Assembly: GCA_001785115.1 (NCBI GenBank)
Contig: MFSU01000102.1
Span: forward strand, 1-47,611
From: Candidatus Muproteobacteria bacterium RBG_16_65_34
GTDB lineage: Bacteria > Pseudomonadota > Gammaproteobacteria > Acidiferrobacterales > Sulfurifustaceae
DNA length: 47,611 nt
Direction: 5' to 3'
Shown: in pieces, positions 20,306 to 31,519 of the stretch
How the letters are laid out: every line of letters begins with the position of its first letter
Position numbering within the stretch: position 1 is the stretch's first letter
Notes under the pieces: model-generated
Seen by the model: the letters and a program-made list of their open reading frames with translations, nothing else
The model's database searches: none
What the model was told of the DNA's origin: nothing
Made by a program: the position numbers and the translations under genes

Positions 20306-21580
20306 TTGAGCGAGGCAATCCGGGCCGTTCGCGGCATGAATGACCTGTTGCCGGGCGCGGTCGAGCGCTGGCAACACCTGGAGGCGACCGTCCACCGGGT
20401 GCTCGCCGCCTACGGCTATCGCGAGATCCGGCTCCCCATCGTCGAAAAAACCGAGCTGTTCGCGCGCTCCATCGGCACGCACACGGATATCGTCGAGAAG
20501 GAGATGTACACCTTCGAGGACCGCAACCACGAGAGCCTGACGCTGCGGCCCGAGGGCACGGCCGGGTGCGTGCGCGCCGGCATCGAGAACGGGTTGCTGC
20601 ACAATCAGGTCCAACGCCTGTGGTACGGCGGCCCGATGTTCCGCCACGAGCGCCCGCAGAAAGGGCGCTACCGCCAGTTTCACCAGATCGGTGTCGAGGC
20701 CTTCGGCATGGAAGGGCCGGACGTCGACGCCGAGCTGATCCTGATGAATGCGCGTCTGTGGCGTGCGCTCGGCATCGACGAGCTTGTCCTGCAGCTCAAC
20801 TCCCTGGGTACGCCGCAGGCGCGCGCGGCGTATCGCGAGCAGCTCGTGCGCTATCTCGAAAGCCGCCGCGACGAGCTCGACGAGGACAGCCGGCAGCGGC
20901 TCGCGAAGAATCCGTTGCGCGTGCTCGACGGCAAGAACCCGGCGATGCAGGAGGTGATCGCCGGTGCGCCGAGTTTGCTCGATCACCTGGACGAGGCCTC
21001 GCGCCGCCATTTCGAGGGCGTGCGGGCGACGCTCGACGCCGCGGGCGTGCGCTATGCGATCAATCCGCGGCTCGTGCGCGGGCTCGACTATTACACGCGC
21101 ACCGTGTTCGAATGGACCAGCGAGCGTCTCGGCGCGCAATCGGCCGTGTGCGCAGGGGGCCGCTACGACGGATTGGTGGAGCAGCTGGGCGGCAAGAGCG
21201 CGCCGGCCGCGGGCTTCGCCCTGGGGCTGGAGCGGTTGGCCGAGCTTCTGTCCGTGCCGGCGGCGGTCGCCGCCGAGGCGAGCCCGCAGGTCTATCTCGC
21301 GCTGCCCGGGTCCGACGCCGAGCGCCCGGGGCTGCTGCTGGCAGAGCGGCTGCGCGATGGGGGTCTGCGCGTGGAGTGCCACTGCGGCGGTGGCGGCCTC
21401 AAGGCGCAGCTCAAGCGCGCCGACCGCAGCGGCGCGCGGTTTGCGCTGCTGCTCGGGGACGAGGAGTTGGCGAAGCATTGCGTCGCGGTGAAGGATCTGC
21501 GCACCGACGCGCCGCAGCATCTGGTCGCACAGGATGCGGCGGCCGATTACCTGAAACAGCGATTGTCCGCATCCGCGTGA
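20306..21580 (+). CDS. hisS: histidyl-tRNA synthetase (TTG start)
   Basis: [26 protein letters not shown]. Confidence 0.97.
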   Translation: MSEAIRAVRGMNDLLPGAVERWQHLEATVHRVLAAYGYREIRLPIVEKTELFARSIGTHTDIVEKEMYTFEDRNHESLTLRPEGTAGCVRAGIENGLLHNQVQRLWYGGPMFRHERPQKGRYRQFHQIGVEAFGMEGPDVDAELILMNARLWRALGIDELVLQLNSLGTPQARAAYREQLVRYLESRRDELDEDSRQRLAKNPLRVLDGKNPAMQEVIAGAPSLLDHLDEASRRHFEGVRATLDAAGVRYAINPRLVRGLDYYTRTVFEWTSERLGAQSAVCAGGRYDGLVEQLGGKSAPAAGFALGLERLAELLSVPAAVAAEASPQVYLALPGSDAERPGLLLAERLRDGGLRVECHCGGGGLKAQLKRADRSGARFALLLGDEELAKHCVAVKDLRTDAPQHLVAQDAAADYLKQRLSASA

Positions 21581-21611
21581 CGGTCGAACGGCAATAGACG
21601 GGGGGAAGATT

Positions 21612-22250
21612 GTGAGTGCCTATACGGAACAGGAAGAACTCGAAAAGCTCGCGGCCTGGTGGAAGGAGTACGGCAATTCGGTCATCGCCGGTATTCTGCT
21701 GGGCGTGGCGCTGCTGGCGGGCGTCCGCTACTGGACGCACTACCAGGAGGAGCGCCGCGAGGGCGCCGCGGCGCTCTATGAACAGATGCTGCAAGATCTG
21801 CGGCAGCACAAGGCCGAGGCCGCGCGCGGCTCGGGCGCGAAACTCCTCGGCGATTACGCCGCCACGCCCTACGCGGGGCTCGCGGCACTGATGCTGGCCA
21901 GGCAGAGCATCGAGGCCGGAGACCGGCCCGCGGCGCGCGCGCATCTGCAATGGGCGCTGGAGCATGCGGCCGATCCGGCGATCGTCCACGCCGCGCGCCT
22001 GCGTCTGGCGCGCATGCTCGTGGACGCGGGCGAGCTCGATGCCGCCGCGGCGCTGGCGAACGTCAAGGAGACGGCCGGCTTCGAGGCGGAATATCAGGAG
22101 CTGCGGGGCGACCTGCTGGCGAAACAGGGCAAGCGCGCGGAGGCGCGCGCGGCCTATGCGGCGGCCCTGAAGGATCTGCCGAGCGGATCGCCCTACCGTC
22201 CGGTGCTGGCGGCGAAGCTCGATGACCTCGGCGCGGAGCCGGCGCCGTGA
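21612..22250 (+). CDS. yfgM: YfgM/DUF2133 family tetratricopeptide protein
   Basis: YTEQEELEKLAAWWKEYGNSVIAGILLG, between hisS and bamB. Confidence 0.92.
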   Translation: MSAYTEQEELEKLAAWWKEYGNSVIAGILLGVALLAGVRYWTHYQEERREGAAALYEQMLQDLRQHKAEAARGSGAKLLGDYAATPYAGLAALMLARQSIEAGDRPAARAHLQWALEHAADPAIVHAARLRLARMLVDAGELDAAAALANVKETAGFEAEYQELRGDLLAKQGKRAEARAAYAAALKDLPSGSPYRPVLAAKLDDLGAEPAP

Positions 22251-23395
22251 GGCGTACCGCGGCCCTGTTCGCCTGCGTCTTGCTGGCCGGCGGTTGCGCC
22301 AGCGAAAGCCGGATCGAGCGCGAGCAGCCGGCCGCGCTTGCGGATTTCACGCCGCAGGCGCGCGTGCAGCAGCTGTGGTCGGCGGAGCTCGGGCCGCTCG
22401 GCGGTAAACGCGATGTGACGCTGGCGCCGGTGGTGGACGGCGACACCCTCTACTGCGCCGACACCTTCGGAGGCGTCAGCGCGCTTTCGGCGGCCGACGG
22501 CCGGCTGCTGTGGCGGACCAAGTTCGAGGCCGCGGTGACGGCGGCCACGGGGGTGGGCGAGGGTCTGGTGCTCGTCGGCACCAAGAATGGCGAGATCATC
22601 GCGCTCGACAAGGCGAGCGGCGAGCGGCGCTGGAGCGCCGTGGCGCCGAGCGAGGTGCTTGCGCCGCCGGTGGCGCAGGCGGGCGTGGTCGTGGTCCAGA
22701 CGGTGGACGGCAAGCTCACCGGCCTGAGCGCGAAGGACGGCGCGAAACTGTGGGGCTACGAGCGCAGCGAGCCGGCCCTGAGCCTGCGTGGCACCAGCAC
22801 GCCCATCGTCGTCGGCGATACCGTGCTCACCGGGTTTGCGAGCGGCAAGGTCGTGGCGCTCAGTCTGCGCGAGGGACGGCTGCTGTGGGAGCTCGCGGTG
22901 GCGCAGCCGCACGGGCGCAACGAAATCGAGCGCCTGGTCGATGTGGATGTGCCGCTGCTCGTGACCCGCGATGCGCTGTTCGCGGCGAGCTATCAGGGCA
23001 AGCTCGTGGCGATCGACGCGCAGACCGGCCGCGTCAACTGGTCACGGGATATCTCGACGTATTCCGGGATGGACGCCGACCGCAGCGCCGTGTACGCAAC
23101 CGACGAGCGCGGACAGGTGCTCGCGCTCGACCAGAAGACCGGCGCCAGTCTCTGGCGGCAGGAGAAGCTGCGCGCGCGCGCGTTGAGTGCGCCCGCCTAT
23201 TTCGACGATGCCGTGGTTGTCGGCGATTTCGAAGGCTATGTGCATTGGCTGGCACGCGACGATGGCCGCTTTATCGCCCGCTACCGCCTGAATGGGACCC
23301 CGATACGCGCCCGGGCCGTCGCCGGCGTGGACGCGCTCTACGTGGTCGACCAGGACGGCAAGATTGCGGCGCTGAGACTCGAGCGTAAGCAGTGA
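22247..23395 (+). CDS. bamB: outer membrane assembly lipoprotein BamB
   Basis: lipobox LAGGCAS, PQQ-like beta-propeller repeats. Confidence 0.94.
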   Translation: MRRTAALFACVLLAGGCASESRIEREQPAALADFTPQARVQQLWSAELGPLGGKRDVTLAPVVDGDTLYCADTFGGVSALSAADGRLLWRTKFEAAVTAATGVGEGLVLVGTKNGEIIALDKASGERRWSAVAPSEVLAPPVAQAGVVVVQTVDGKLTGLSAKDGAKLWGYERSEPALSLRGTSTPIVVGDTVLTGFASGKVVALSLREGRLLWELAVAQPHGRNEIERLVDVDVPLLVTRDALFAASYQGKLVAIDAQTGRVNWSRDISTYSGMDADRSAVYATDERGQVLALDQKTGASLWRQEKLRARALSAPAYFDDAVVVGDFEGYVHWLARDDGRFIARYRLNGTPIRARAVAGVDALYVVDQDGKIAALRLERKQ

Positions 23396-23439
23396 ACGGT
23401 AATCGGTGATCCGCTCACCGTTCACTAATCGTCATCCAT
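23392..23439. repeat. heptad-word inverted array (GTGAACG type)
   Basis: gtgaacg|gtaatcg|gtgatcc then cgctcac|cgttcac|taatcgt|catccat; 9-bp arms gtgaacggt/accgttcac. Confidence 0.75.
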
Positions 23440-23441
23440 CC

Positions 23442-24872
23442 ATGAAACCCGTCATCGCCCTCGTCGGCCGCCCGAGCGTCGGCAAGTCCACGCTGTTCAA
23501 CCGGCTCACACGCAGCCGTCTGGCGCTCGTGGCGGACGCGCCGGGACTGACCCGCGACCGCCAGTACGGCGATGGGCGCATGGGCGACCGCCCCTATCTG
23601 GTGGTGGATACCGGTGGGCTCGCGGAAGGCCTCGAGCCCACCGGTAAAGCGCCGGCCTCGATCGTGGAGCTGGTTGCGGAGCAGGCGCGTCAGGCGGTCG
23701 CCGAGGCCGACGCCGTAATCCTGCTGGTCGACGGTCGCGCGGGTCTCCATCCCCTCGATCGCGAGATCGCCAATCACCTGAGACGCCTGGGCAAGCCCGT
23801 CTGGCTCGCCGTTAACAAGACCGAAGGACTCCCGCCCGAGACCGCCGTCGCCGAATTTCATGCCCTGGGTCTGGGCCGGCCGCATGCGGTGTCGGCGGCG
23901 CACGGCGAGGGCGTGCGGGGGCTCGTGCAAGCGGTACTGGGGACGCTTGCGGTTGCGCCGGAGGAGGCGCCGGCCGAAGAGGCGCTTCCGCGCATCGCCG
24001 TAGTTGGGCGCCCGAACGCGGGCAAGTCGACGCTCGTCAATACGCTGCTCGGCGAGGAGCGCGTCATCGTCTACGATCAACCGGGCACGACGCGCGAGAG
24101 CATCTACGTGCCGCTCGAGCGCGGCGGGCGGCGCTATATCCTCATCGACACCGCCGGCGTGCGCCGGCGCGCCCGCGTCCGCGATGTGCTCGAAAAATTC
24201 TCGGTGGTGAAGACGCTGCAGGCGATCGAGGAGGCGAATGTCGTGATCCTCGTGCTCGATGCGCAGGCGGGTGTGGCCGAGCAGGATGCCACGCTCGCGG
24301 GCTACGTCCTGGAGCAGGGTCGGGCGCTCGTGGTGGCGGTGAACAAATGGGATGCGCTCGATGCGCCGGCGCGTGAGTGGCTCACGCGCGAGCTGCACCG
24401 CAAGCTCGATTTTCTGGTGTTTGCCAGCGCACATTACATCTCCGCCCTGCGCGGGGAGGGGATCGCGGCCCTGTTCCCCTCGGTGGACCGGGCCTACGCC
24501 TCGGCCCATGCGAGCCTCAGCACGCCCCGGCTCAACCGCGTGCTGCAGCAGGCGGTGCAGGCCACGCCCCCGCCGCTGATCCGCGGCCGCCGACCACGGC
24601 TCAAATACGCCCATCAGGGCGGGAAAAATCCGCCGCGGATCGTGGTGCACGGAAATCTTGTCGCGGCGTTACCGAAGGCCTACCGGCGTTACCTGGCGAA
24701 TGCCTTCCGCAAGGCGTTCCGTCTGGAGGGCGCGCCGGTGCGGATCGAGTGCCGCCAGGAGGAGAACCCGTATCGGCCGCGACCGGGTGCCACGAAAAAG
24801 ACTTCCACGAAAAAAAGCGACAGGGCCGGAGGCGGCAGGAGAGCTAGGATTTACAAAAATAAAATGGTGTAA
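23442..24872 (+). CDS. der: GTPase Der (EngA)
   Basis: two G1 motifs [12 protein letters not shown] and [12 protein letters not shown]. Confidence 0.97.
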   Translation: MKPVIALVGRPSVGKSTLFNRLTRSRLALVADAPGLTRDRQYGDGRMGDRPYLVVDTGGLAEGLEPTGKAPASIVELVAEQARQAVAEADAVILLVDGRAGLHPLDREIANHLRRLGKPVWLAVNKTEGLPPETAVAEFHALGLGRPHAVSAAHGEGVRGLVQAVLGTLAVAPEEAPAEEALPRIAVVGRPNAGKSTLVNTLLGEERVIVYDQPGTTRESIYVPLERGGRRYILIDTAGVRRRARVRDVLEKFSVVKTLQAIEEANVVILVLDAQAGVAEQDATLAGYVLEQGRALVVAVNKWDALDAPAREWLTRELHRKLDFLVFASAHYISALRGEGIAALFPSVDRAYASAHASLSTPRLNRVLQQAVQATPPPLIRGRRPRLKYAHQGGKNPPRIVVHGNLVAALPKAYRRYLANAFRKAFRLEGAPVRIECRQEENPYRPRPGATKKTSTKKSDRAGGGRRARIYKNKMV

Positions 24873-25020
24873 TGCGTTGTCATAAAACATAAAAGTGCCG
24901 GGACAGTCATCGACTCAGGCCTTGGGCCGTAACTTGCACGATGCGCGCGCGGCGTGCGTCGGGCAAAAATGGAATTAGAGCGCGCAGCGCGCCGGGATAG
25001 AAGAACAAGCGATCGTAGCA

Positions 25021-27114
25021 ATGGGTGCCTATCACAAAGATGCCTTGCCGCCGGGCCATCAGCTGGCGGAATACCTCATCGAATCCATACTGGGATACGG
25101 CGGTTTCGGTATCACCTATCTCGCGCAGGACACCGGGCTCGGGGCCCTGGTCGCGATCAAGGAGTACTTGCCGCATGAGATGACCACGCGCGACGACAAG
25201 TACTCCGTGATTCCCAACCCTTCGCGCGAGGCGATCCGCGACTACCACTGGGGGCTCAAGAACTTCGTCAAGGAGGCGCGGGCGCTCGCCCAGTTCAAGC
25301 ATCCGAACATCGTGCGCGTGCTGCGCTTTTTCGAGGCGAACGGCACGGCCTACATGGTGATGGAGTACGAGAAGGGCGCGGGGCTGGCCGATCACCTGAA
25401 GCGCCACGGGCCGCGGCTCGACGAGTCCATGCTGCTGCGCGTGTTCATTCCGATCCTCAACGGGCTGCGCGCGGTGCATGAGGCCGGCATGCTGCACCTC
25501 GATATCAAGCCCGAGAACATCTACCTGCGCGGCGACGGCAGCCCCATGTTGATCGACTTTGGCTCCGCGCGCCAGGCGATCAGCATGGCGAGCCACGGCC
25601 AGCGCGTGGTGCTCACGCAGGGTTACGCTCCGATCGAGCAGTATCCCGACAAGGGCGCGCCGGGGGCGTGGACCGACCTCTACGCCCTCGGCGCCTCCAT
25701 GTACCGCTGTATCTCGGGCAAGCGCCCGGTGGATTCGCTCGAGCGTTACAAGGCGGTGCTCGGCTACCAGGTCGATCCGGTCCCGCCCGCGGTCAAGGTC
25801 GGAGACAAGCACTATCAGCGCGGCCTCCTGGAGTGCGTGGACTGGGCCTTGCAGATTTATCCCAAGGACCGGCCACAGTCCGCGCGCGAGCTGCAAGACA
25901 GTCTGATGGGCCAGCGGCGCGCGACGGGAAGCACCGGTTCGCGGCCCGTTCCGTCGGCCGGCGCGGCGGGCGCCGCGATGCCGCTCCCGACGCCCGCGCG
26001 AAGCGCGCCGCAAGAGCCGGATGTCGCGAGTCCGGCGCGAAGCCGGGTTACGATTATCCTGCTGCTGGTGTTGCTGCTCGTCTTTGCCGCCTATTCCCTC
26101 TGGGAGGAACTCACCGAACATTCCGCGCCCTCGGAGCCGCCCGTGCGCTCGGCCCCGCCGCCGCGAAGCGACGGCGCGAGCCCGGTGAAGGTCGCCCCGG
26201 AACCGCCGGCGCCGAGGCCCGTCGCGGAGCGATTCGCCTCCCCGGGGCTTGCGGCTACGCTGAACGGACATCGCGATTGGGTGCAGGCCGTGGCGGTCTC
26301 ACTCGACGGCAAATGGCTTGCCTCGGGCGGAGTCGATAAGACCGTCAAGCTTTGGGATGCGGCTAAGGGCAAGGCGCTGGCCACCCTGCGCGGACACGAT
26401 TCGGCGGTCAACGCCGTGGCGTTTTCGCCCGACGGCAAACGCCTCGCCTCGGTGGGCAACGACGGTGCGGTGCGGCTGTGGGAGGTCGAATCCGGCGCGG
26501 CACGCGGTGCCCTGCGCGGGTATGGCGGGGCGCTCTATGCGGTCGTTTTTTCTCCGGATGGCCGGCTCATCGCGGCCGCGGGCCGCGACCGTGCGGTGTT
26601 TTTCTGGGACACGGAGCGCGGCACGCGCCTGCGCACACTGGAAGGGCACCGGGGCGATGTGCACGCGCTTGCCTTTTCGCCCGACGGCAGGCACATCGCG
26701 TCCGCGGGCGCGGACAAGGTTATCAAGATTTGGGTGCGACAGACCGGCGAAGAGGCGACGAACCTCGTCGGCCACAGCGGTACGGTGCTCGCGCTCGCCT
26801 ACTCCCCGGATGGCAAACGACTGGCCTCGGGCGATGTCGCGGACACGGTTCGCATTTGGGATGCGCAGACGTTCGTGGTGCGGCACACCCAGCGGGGCAT
26901 GCGTCATGCGGTGCTCGCGTTGGCGTTCTCTCCGGACGGGCGCTGGCTTGCGGCCGGCATCGCCGACCCGGACGTACTGCTGCTCAACGGCGACGACGCG
27001 GAGGTGGCGCACGTAATGAGCGGCCATCGGGATTACGTGCAGGCGGTGGCGTACGCCCCGAACGGGGCTCTCGCCACCGCGAGCCGCGACACGAGCGTCA
27101 AGCTTTGGCGGTAG
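25021..27114 (+). CDS. Hanks-type Ser/Thr protein kinase with TM and seven-bladed WD40 ectodomain
   Basis: GYGGFGITYLAQD, HLDIKPENIYL, DFGSAR; TM IILLLVLLLVFAAYSLW; WD40 repeats. Confidence 0.95.
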   Translation: MGAYHKDALPPGHQLAEYLIESILGYGGFGITYLAQDTGLGALVAIKEYLPHEMTTRDDKYSVIPNPSREAIRDYHWGLKNFVKEARALAQFKHPNIVRVLRFFEANGTAYMVMEYEKGAGLADHLKRHGPRLDESMLLRVFIPILNGLRAVHEAGMLHLDIKPENIYLRGDGSPMLIDFGSARQAISMASHGQRVVLTQGYAPIEQYPDKGAPGAWTDLYALGASMYRCISGKRPVDSLERYKAVLGYQVDPVPPAVKVGDKHYQRGLLECVDWALQIYPKDRPQSARELQDSLMGQRRATGSTGSRPVPSAGAAGAAMPLPTPARSAPQEPDVASPARSRVTIILLLVLLLVFAAYSLWEELTEHSAPSEPPVRSAPPPRSDGASPVKVAPEPPAPRPVAERFASPGLAATLNGHRDWVQAVAVSLDGKWLASGGVDKTVKLWDAAKGKALATLRGHDSAVNAVAFSPDGKRLASVGNDGAVRLWEVESGAARGALRGYGGALYAVVFSPDGRLIAAAGRDRAVFFWDTERGTRLRTLEGHRGDVHALAFSPDGRHIASAGADKVIKIWVRQTGEEATNLVGHSGTVLALAYSPDGKRLASGDVADTVRIWDAQTFVVRHTQRGMRHAVLALAFSPDGRWLAAGIADPDVLLLNGDDAEVAHVMSGHRDYVQAVAYAPNGALATASRDTSVKLWR

Positions 27115-27157
27115 CCGCGCGCGGCGCGCCGAACGGTTCGTTGCAAAAGCCGCGATC

Positions 27158-28042
27158 TTAATCCCCCGCCTGTAACGTCTGGGCCGGCTGCGGGCCGGCG
27201 CCGGAGGAAACGGCGGACGGCGCCGCCCCAGGCGTGAGCAGCAGTGGATCGATAGCGGTTTTATTCAGGCTCACGGTCCAGTGCAGATGGGCGCCGGTCA
27301 CGCGGCCGGTCATCCCGACCTCGCCGATCTTCTGACCGATCGTCACGCGCGCGCCGGGCTTCACCTCGATGCGCTTGAGGTGGTTGTACATCGTGATCAA
27401 CCCCTGCCCATGGTCGAGGAAGACGGTGTTGCCGTTGAAGAAATAATCGCCCGTCTCGACCACGATGCCCGGCGCGGGCGCGGTGACGGGCGCGCCTTCC
27501 GGGGCGGCGATATCGATTCCGCTGTGGGGCTGGCGCGGCTGGTTGTTGAAGAAGCGGCGCAGCCCGAACTCGCTGCTCAGCCGTCCCTGGGCCGGCAGCG
27601 CGAAGCGCAGCGGCGGCTCGGCGGCCTCGGTCCAACTGCCGAAGGCGCGCGCAACCGCGACCTGATCGCGCTGGATGCGCTCGAGGTCCTTCGCGCCCGG
27701 ATCCACCAAGCGCTTGTTCGTGAGCGTGAGATACTGCGCGGCGTACTCCTTGGGTTGCACGGTGAAGGCATATTCGCGGCCCACGCCTTCGCGCCCCATG
27801 GCGGTGAGCTTCTGCGCGCCGGGCGCAAGGGACAGCGGCAACCCCACGACCGCGTGCCAATGGTCGTCCTGGCTGACCACCATCACCCGAGCGCCGTTGA
27901 AGTACGCGCGCGGCGGGGGCTCGCTCGCCGGCGCAAGCTTCACGGCCGCGATGCCGCCAGGGACGGGGAGCGCCCGCGGCAGTTCCTGCGCCGCCGCGAC
28001 GCCGGGGAGCAGGACGAGCAGCCACGCCGCACTAATCCGCAT
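27158..28042 (-). CDS. M23 family peptidase (LytM domain)
   Basis: PHSGIDIAAPEGAPVTAPAPGIVV, GAHLHWTV. Confidence 0.93.
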   Translation of the reverse strand: MRISAAWLLVLLPGVAAAQELPRALPVPGGIAAVKLAPASEPPPRAYFNGARVMVVSQDDHWHAVVGLPLSLAPGAQKLTAMGREGVGREYAFTVQPKEYAAQYLTLTNKRLVDPGAKDLERIQRDQVAVARAFGSWTEAAEPPLRFALPAQGRLSSEFGLRRFFNNQPRQPHSGIDIAAPEGAPVTAPAPGIVVETGDYFFNGNTVFLDHGQGLITMYNHLKRIEVKPGARVTIGQKIGEVGMTGRVTGAHLHWTVSLNKTAIDPLLLTPGAAPSAVSSGAGPQPAQTLQAGD

Positions 28043-29408
28043 GCGGGTGTACCTTCTCCACCAGACATTCGATCTCGCCGCGCGCCAGGCGCGCCCGCAC
28101 GCGCGCGCCCGGGGCGAGCGCGGTCGCGGCACGCACCAGCGCGCCCGTGTCCGCGTGCCGCACGATGGCATAGCCGCGCTCGAGGGTGGCGAGCGGGCTC
28201 AGGGCGTTGAGCGCCTGCGCCAGGCGCGTGAGCCGCTCGCGCCGGCGCTCGAGGCCGCGGCGCATGTGGCCCAGAAGCTGCGCGGCGAGATGGCGCCGCT
28301 CAAGCTCCCGCGCCTGCACCCGCGGGCCGGGCGAAACGTGCCGCAGCCGTGCGGCCAGCTCGGCGAGCAGCGCGTGGGTATGGCGCAGCCGCGTCTCCTG
28401 GGCAAGCCGCAGGCGCAGGACCGCGGCGTCCAGACGCTGGTGCAGGTGCGCGATGCGCGTGCGCGGATGGACGAGGCGGGCGTTCAGCCAGTCGAGGCGT
28501 TGATCCAGAGCGCGCAGCAGGTCGCGCATGCGCCGGGTCAGGCGCGCCCCGATGAGCCGGTATTGCGTCAGCCACTCGCTCCGATCGGGGCTCAGGAGCT
28601 CGGCCGCCGCCGTGGGCGTGGGTGCGCGCGCATCGGCGGCGAAATCGGCGATGGTGAAATCGGTTTCGTGTCCCACGCCGCAGACGATCGGGATCGGGCA
28701 GGAGTTGATCGCGCGCGCCACGATCTCCTCGTTGAACGCCCAGAGATCCTCGAGCGAGCCGCCGCCGCGCGCGAGGATCAGCGCGTCGCATTCGCGCCGC
28801 GCGCCGGCCAGCCGTAGCGCGCCGGCGATCTTCTCGGCCGCGCCTGCGCCCTGCACCGGGACCGGATAAAGCAGTACGGCGATGGCCGGGAAGCGGCGTC
28901 TGAGCGTGGCGAGGATGTCGTGCAGTACCGCCCCGGAAGGCGAGGTGAGGATTCCGATGCGCCGCGGCAACCGCGGCAGGGGTTGCTTGTGCGCGGCGTC
29001 GAACAGGCCTTCGGCGGCAAGCCGGTTCTTGAGTGTCTCGAATGCGCGCCGCAGCGCCCCCTCGCCGGCTTCCTCCAGGTATTCCACCACCAGCTGAAAG
29101 TCGCCGCGGCCCTCGTACAGACTCACCCGCACGCGCAGCAGCGCGTGCATGCCGTCGCGCGGCTCGACGCCGAGCAGCCGCAAGTGCTGCCGAAACAGCG
29201 CGCAGCTTATCTGCGCCTGACTGTCCTTTAGCGAAAAATAGACATGCCCGGAGGAGGGGCGACGCAGATTCGAGATCTCGCCTTCGATCCAGATCGGCGG
29301 GAAACTGCCCTCCAGAAGGGTTTTCGCCTCGCGATTGAGGCGCGACACCGTGTAGATGTCGCGCCAGGTCTGCGCGGCGGGCGGGGCGGCGATCCGGGAA
29401 GATTCCAT
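28032..29408 (-). CDS. xseA: exodeoxyribonuclease VII large subunit
   Basis: OB-fold WIEGEISNLRRPSSGHVYFSLKD, ARGGGSLEDLWAFN. Confidence 0.97.
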   Translation of the reverse strand: MESSRIAAPPAAQTWRDIYTVSRLNREAKTLLEGSFPPIWIEGEISNLRRPSSGHVYFSLKDSQAQISCALFRQHLRLLGVEPRDGMHALLRVRVSLYEGRGDFQLVVEYLEEAGEGALRRAFETLKNRLAAEGLFDAAHKQPLPRLPRRIGILTSPSGAVLHDILATLRRRFPAIAVLLYPVPVQGAGAAEKIAGALRLAGARRECDALILARGGGSLEDLWAFNEEIVARAINSCPIPIVCGVGHETDFTIADFAADARAPTPTAAAELLSPDRSEWLTQYRLIGARLTRRMRDLLRALDQRLDWLNARLVHPRTRIAHLHQRLDAAVLRLRLAQETRLRHTHALLAELAARLRHVSPGPRVQARELERRHLAAQLLGHMRRGLERRRERLTRLAQALNALSPLATLERGYAIVRHADTGALVRAATALAPGARVRARLARGEIECLVEKVHPHAD

Positions 29409-29429
29409 GCGGAAAACATAAACCCATTC

Positions 29430-29475
29430 CCGGAAATAAAAAAGGCCGGGGAACCCCGGCCTTTTTTATTTCCGG
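29430..29475. terminator. 46-bp perfect palindromic bidirectional terminator
   Basis: 22-bp perfect arms ccggaaataaaaaaggccgggg/ccccggccttttttatttccgg, 2-nt centre. Confidence 0.93.
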
Positions 29476-29486
29476 CGACGAGGGCC

Positions 29487-29789
29487 TTAGTTGCTGTAGC
29501 TCGGTCCGGCGCTGGCGTTGTCGCGCGCCTGCTGCTGGGCGAGTTGCGCCTCCTTCAGGGCCTTTTTGGCGAGCTTCATGGCCTTGTCGCGATCGCCGCC
29601 GGCCATGGCCTCTTTGGAATCGGCCAGGAATTTTTCCGTGTCGCGCCACAGAAATCCGGCCTTGCCCGCGAGCTTGATCTCGTTTTCGGCTTGGGCGAGG
29701 AGATTGTCGTATTCCTCGTCCTTGGACGGGCCGCCGGCGCAACCGGCCACGGAGGCCGCGAGCGCGATGAGCAGCAGGTATTTTTTCAT
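29487..29789 (-). CDS. small lipoprotein resembling SoxXA-binding protein (SoxK-like)
   Basis: MKKYLLLIALAASVAGCAGG; WRDTEKFL.DSKEAMAGGDRDKAMKLAKKALKEAQLAQQQA pattern. Confidence 0.65.
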   Translation of the reverse strand: MKKYLLLIALAASVAGCAGGPSKDEEYDNLLAQAENEIKLAGKAGFLWRDTEKFLADSKEAMAGGDRDKAMKLAKKALKEAQLAQQQARDNASAGPSYSN

Positions 29790-29949
29790 GTATTGTCCTC
29801 CTCCAGGGCGCTGACGATGATGCCGCACAGTAACCCGCGGCGCCGGCTGACGTCAACCGGCGAGGGGTGAGACGCCGCATGGCTTCATGCTATTCCGTCC
29901 CGCATGCGAACCCGTTTACCGCCGCCGGCTCCGTTCCGTATAATAGGAC

Positions 29950-31407
29950 ATGCGAATTATCCCGGAAGCCCTTACCTTCGACGATGTCCTGCTGGTTCCT
30001 GGGTATTCGAACGTCCTGCCCCGGGACGTGGAGCTGAAGACCCGCCTCACACGCACCCTTGCGCTCAACATCCCCCTGGTGTCGGCCGCCATGGACACCG
30101 TGACCGAGGCGCGTGGCGCCATCTGCCTCGCCCAGGAAGGCGGCATCGGCATTATCCACAAAAACCTCACCCCCGAGCGCCAGGCCGAGGAAGTGCGGCG
30201 CGTCAAGAAATACGAGGCCGGCATCATCGGCAACCCGATCACGGTGTCGCCCGATACCACCATCCGCAAAGTCCTCGATCTCACCCGCGCGCATCATATC
30301 TCCGGCGTGCCCGTCACGCGCGGCGGCAAGTTGGTCGGCATCGTGACCTCCCGCGACCTGCGATTCGAGACGCGCTACGACGCGCCGGTCTCCGCCATCA
30401 TGACGCCGCAGGAGAAGCTCGTGACGGTGAAGGAGGGCGCCGCGCGCGAGGAGATTCTGCGGCTCCTGCACGCGCACCGCATCGAGAAGATCCTGGTGGT
30501 GGACGACGACTTCGGCCTGAAGGGCCTCATCACCGTGAAGGATATCCAGAAGTCCACTGAATACCCGCGGTCGGTGAAGGACACCAAGGGTCGGCTGCGC
30601 GTGGGCGCGGCGGTGGGCGTGGGCAAGGGCACCGAGGAGCGCGTCGAGCAACTGATGGATGCCGAGGTGGACGTGATCGTGGTGGACACCGCCCATGGAC
30701 ACTCTCAGGGCGTTATCGACCGCGTGCGCTGGATCAGGAAACATTATCCCGATATGCCGGTGATCGGCGGCAACATCGCCACCGGCGAGGCCGCCAAGGC
30801 GCTCGCCGCGGCCGGCGCGGACGGCGTGAAGGTCGGCATCGGCCCGGGCTCGATCTGCACCACGCGCATGGTGTCGGGGGTGGGCGTGCCGCAGATCACG
30901 GCGATCGTCGATGTCGCCGAGGCGTTGCAAGGCACGGAACTCGGCATCATCGCCGACGGCGGCGTGCGCTACTCCGGCGACATCGCCAAGGCGCTCGCCG
31001 CCGGTGCCCATGCGGTCATGATCGGAAGCCTGCTGGCCGGCACCGACGAGTCCCCGGGACAGATCGAGATCTACCAGGGCCGCTCGTACAAGAGCTACCG
31101 CGGCATGGGCTCGCTCGGCGCGATGGGCGAGGGCTCGAGCGACCGCTATTTCCAGGAGGGCGCCGCCGCCGACAAGCTCGTGCCCGAGGGCGTGGAGGGA
31201 CGCGTGCCCTACAAGGGCCCGATGGTGAACGTCATCCACCAGCTCATGGGAGGGCTGCGTTCCGGCATGGGCTACACCGGCTGCGCCGACGTCGAATCGC
31301 TGCGCACCAAGACGAAGTTCGTGCGCATCACCGGCGCCGGCATCCGCGAATCGCACGTGCACGACGTGATGGTGACCAAGGAAGCGCCGAATTACCAACG
31401 AGAGTAA
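29950..31407 (+). CDS. guaB: IMP dehydrogenase
   Basis: [33 protein letters not shown]. Confidence 0.98.
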   Translation: MRIIPEALTFDDVLLVPGYSNVLPRDVELKTRLTRTLALNIPLVSAAMDTVTEARGAICLAQEGGIGIIHKNLTPERQAEEVRRVKKYEAGIIGNPITVSPDTTIRKVLDLTRAHHISGVPVTRGGKLVGIVTSRDLRFETRYDAPVSAIMTPQEKLVTVKEGAAREEILRLLHAHRIEKILVVDDDFGLKGLITVKDIQKSTEYPRSVKDTKGRLRVGAAVGVGKGTEERVEQLMDAEVDVIVVDTAHGHSQGVIDRVRWIRKHYPDMPVIGGNIATGEAAKALAAAGADGVKVGIGPGSICTTRMVSGVGVPQITAIVDVAEALQGTELGIIADGGVRYSGDIAKALAAGAHAVMIGSLLAGTDESPGQIEIYQGRSYKSYRGMGSLGAMGEGSSDRYFQEGAAADKLVPEGVEGRVPYKGPMVNVIHQLMGGLRSGMGYTGCADVESLRTKTKFVRITGAGIRESHVHDVMVTKEAPNYQRE

Positions 31408-31415
31408 TAATCCGG

Positions 31416-31504
31416 AACCGCAGATGAACGCAGATAAACGCAGATAGTTAAAGATTGGTTTGTCGGTGTTTTTGATCTGCGTCCATCTGCGTTTATCTGC
31501 GGTT
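31416..31504. repeat. 10-mer word inverted array (CGCAGATGAA)
   Basis: left arm 31416-31446, right arm 31475-31504, about 28/30 complementary. Confidence 0.92.
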
Positions 31505-31519
31505 TCACGCTTTTAGCAT

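Noticed and set aside
24790-24822. Word array (CCACGAAAAAGACTT) in the 3' end of der
   Set aside because: Only two imperfect copies, and a Lys-rich C-terminus is normal for Der; too weak to claim.
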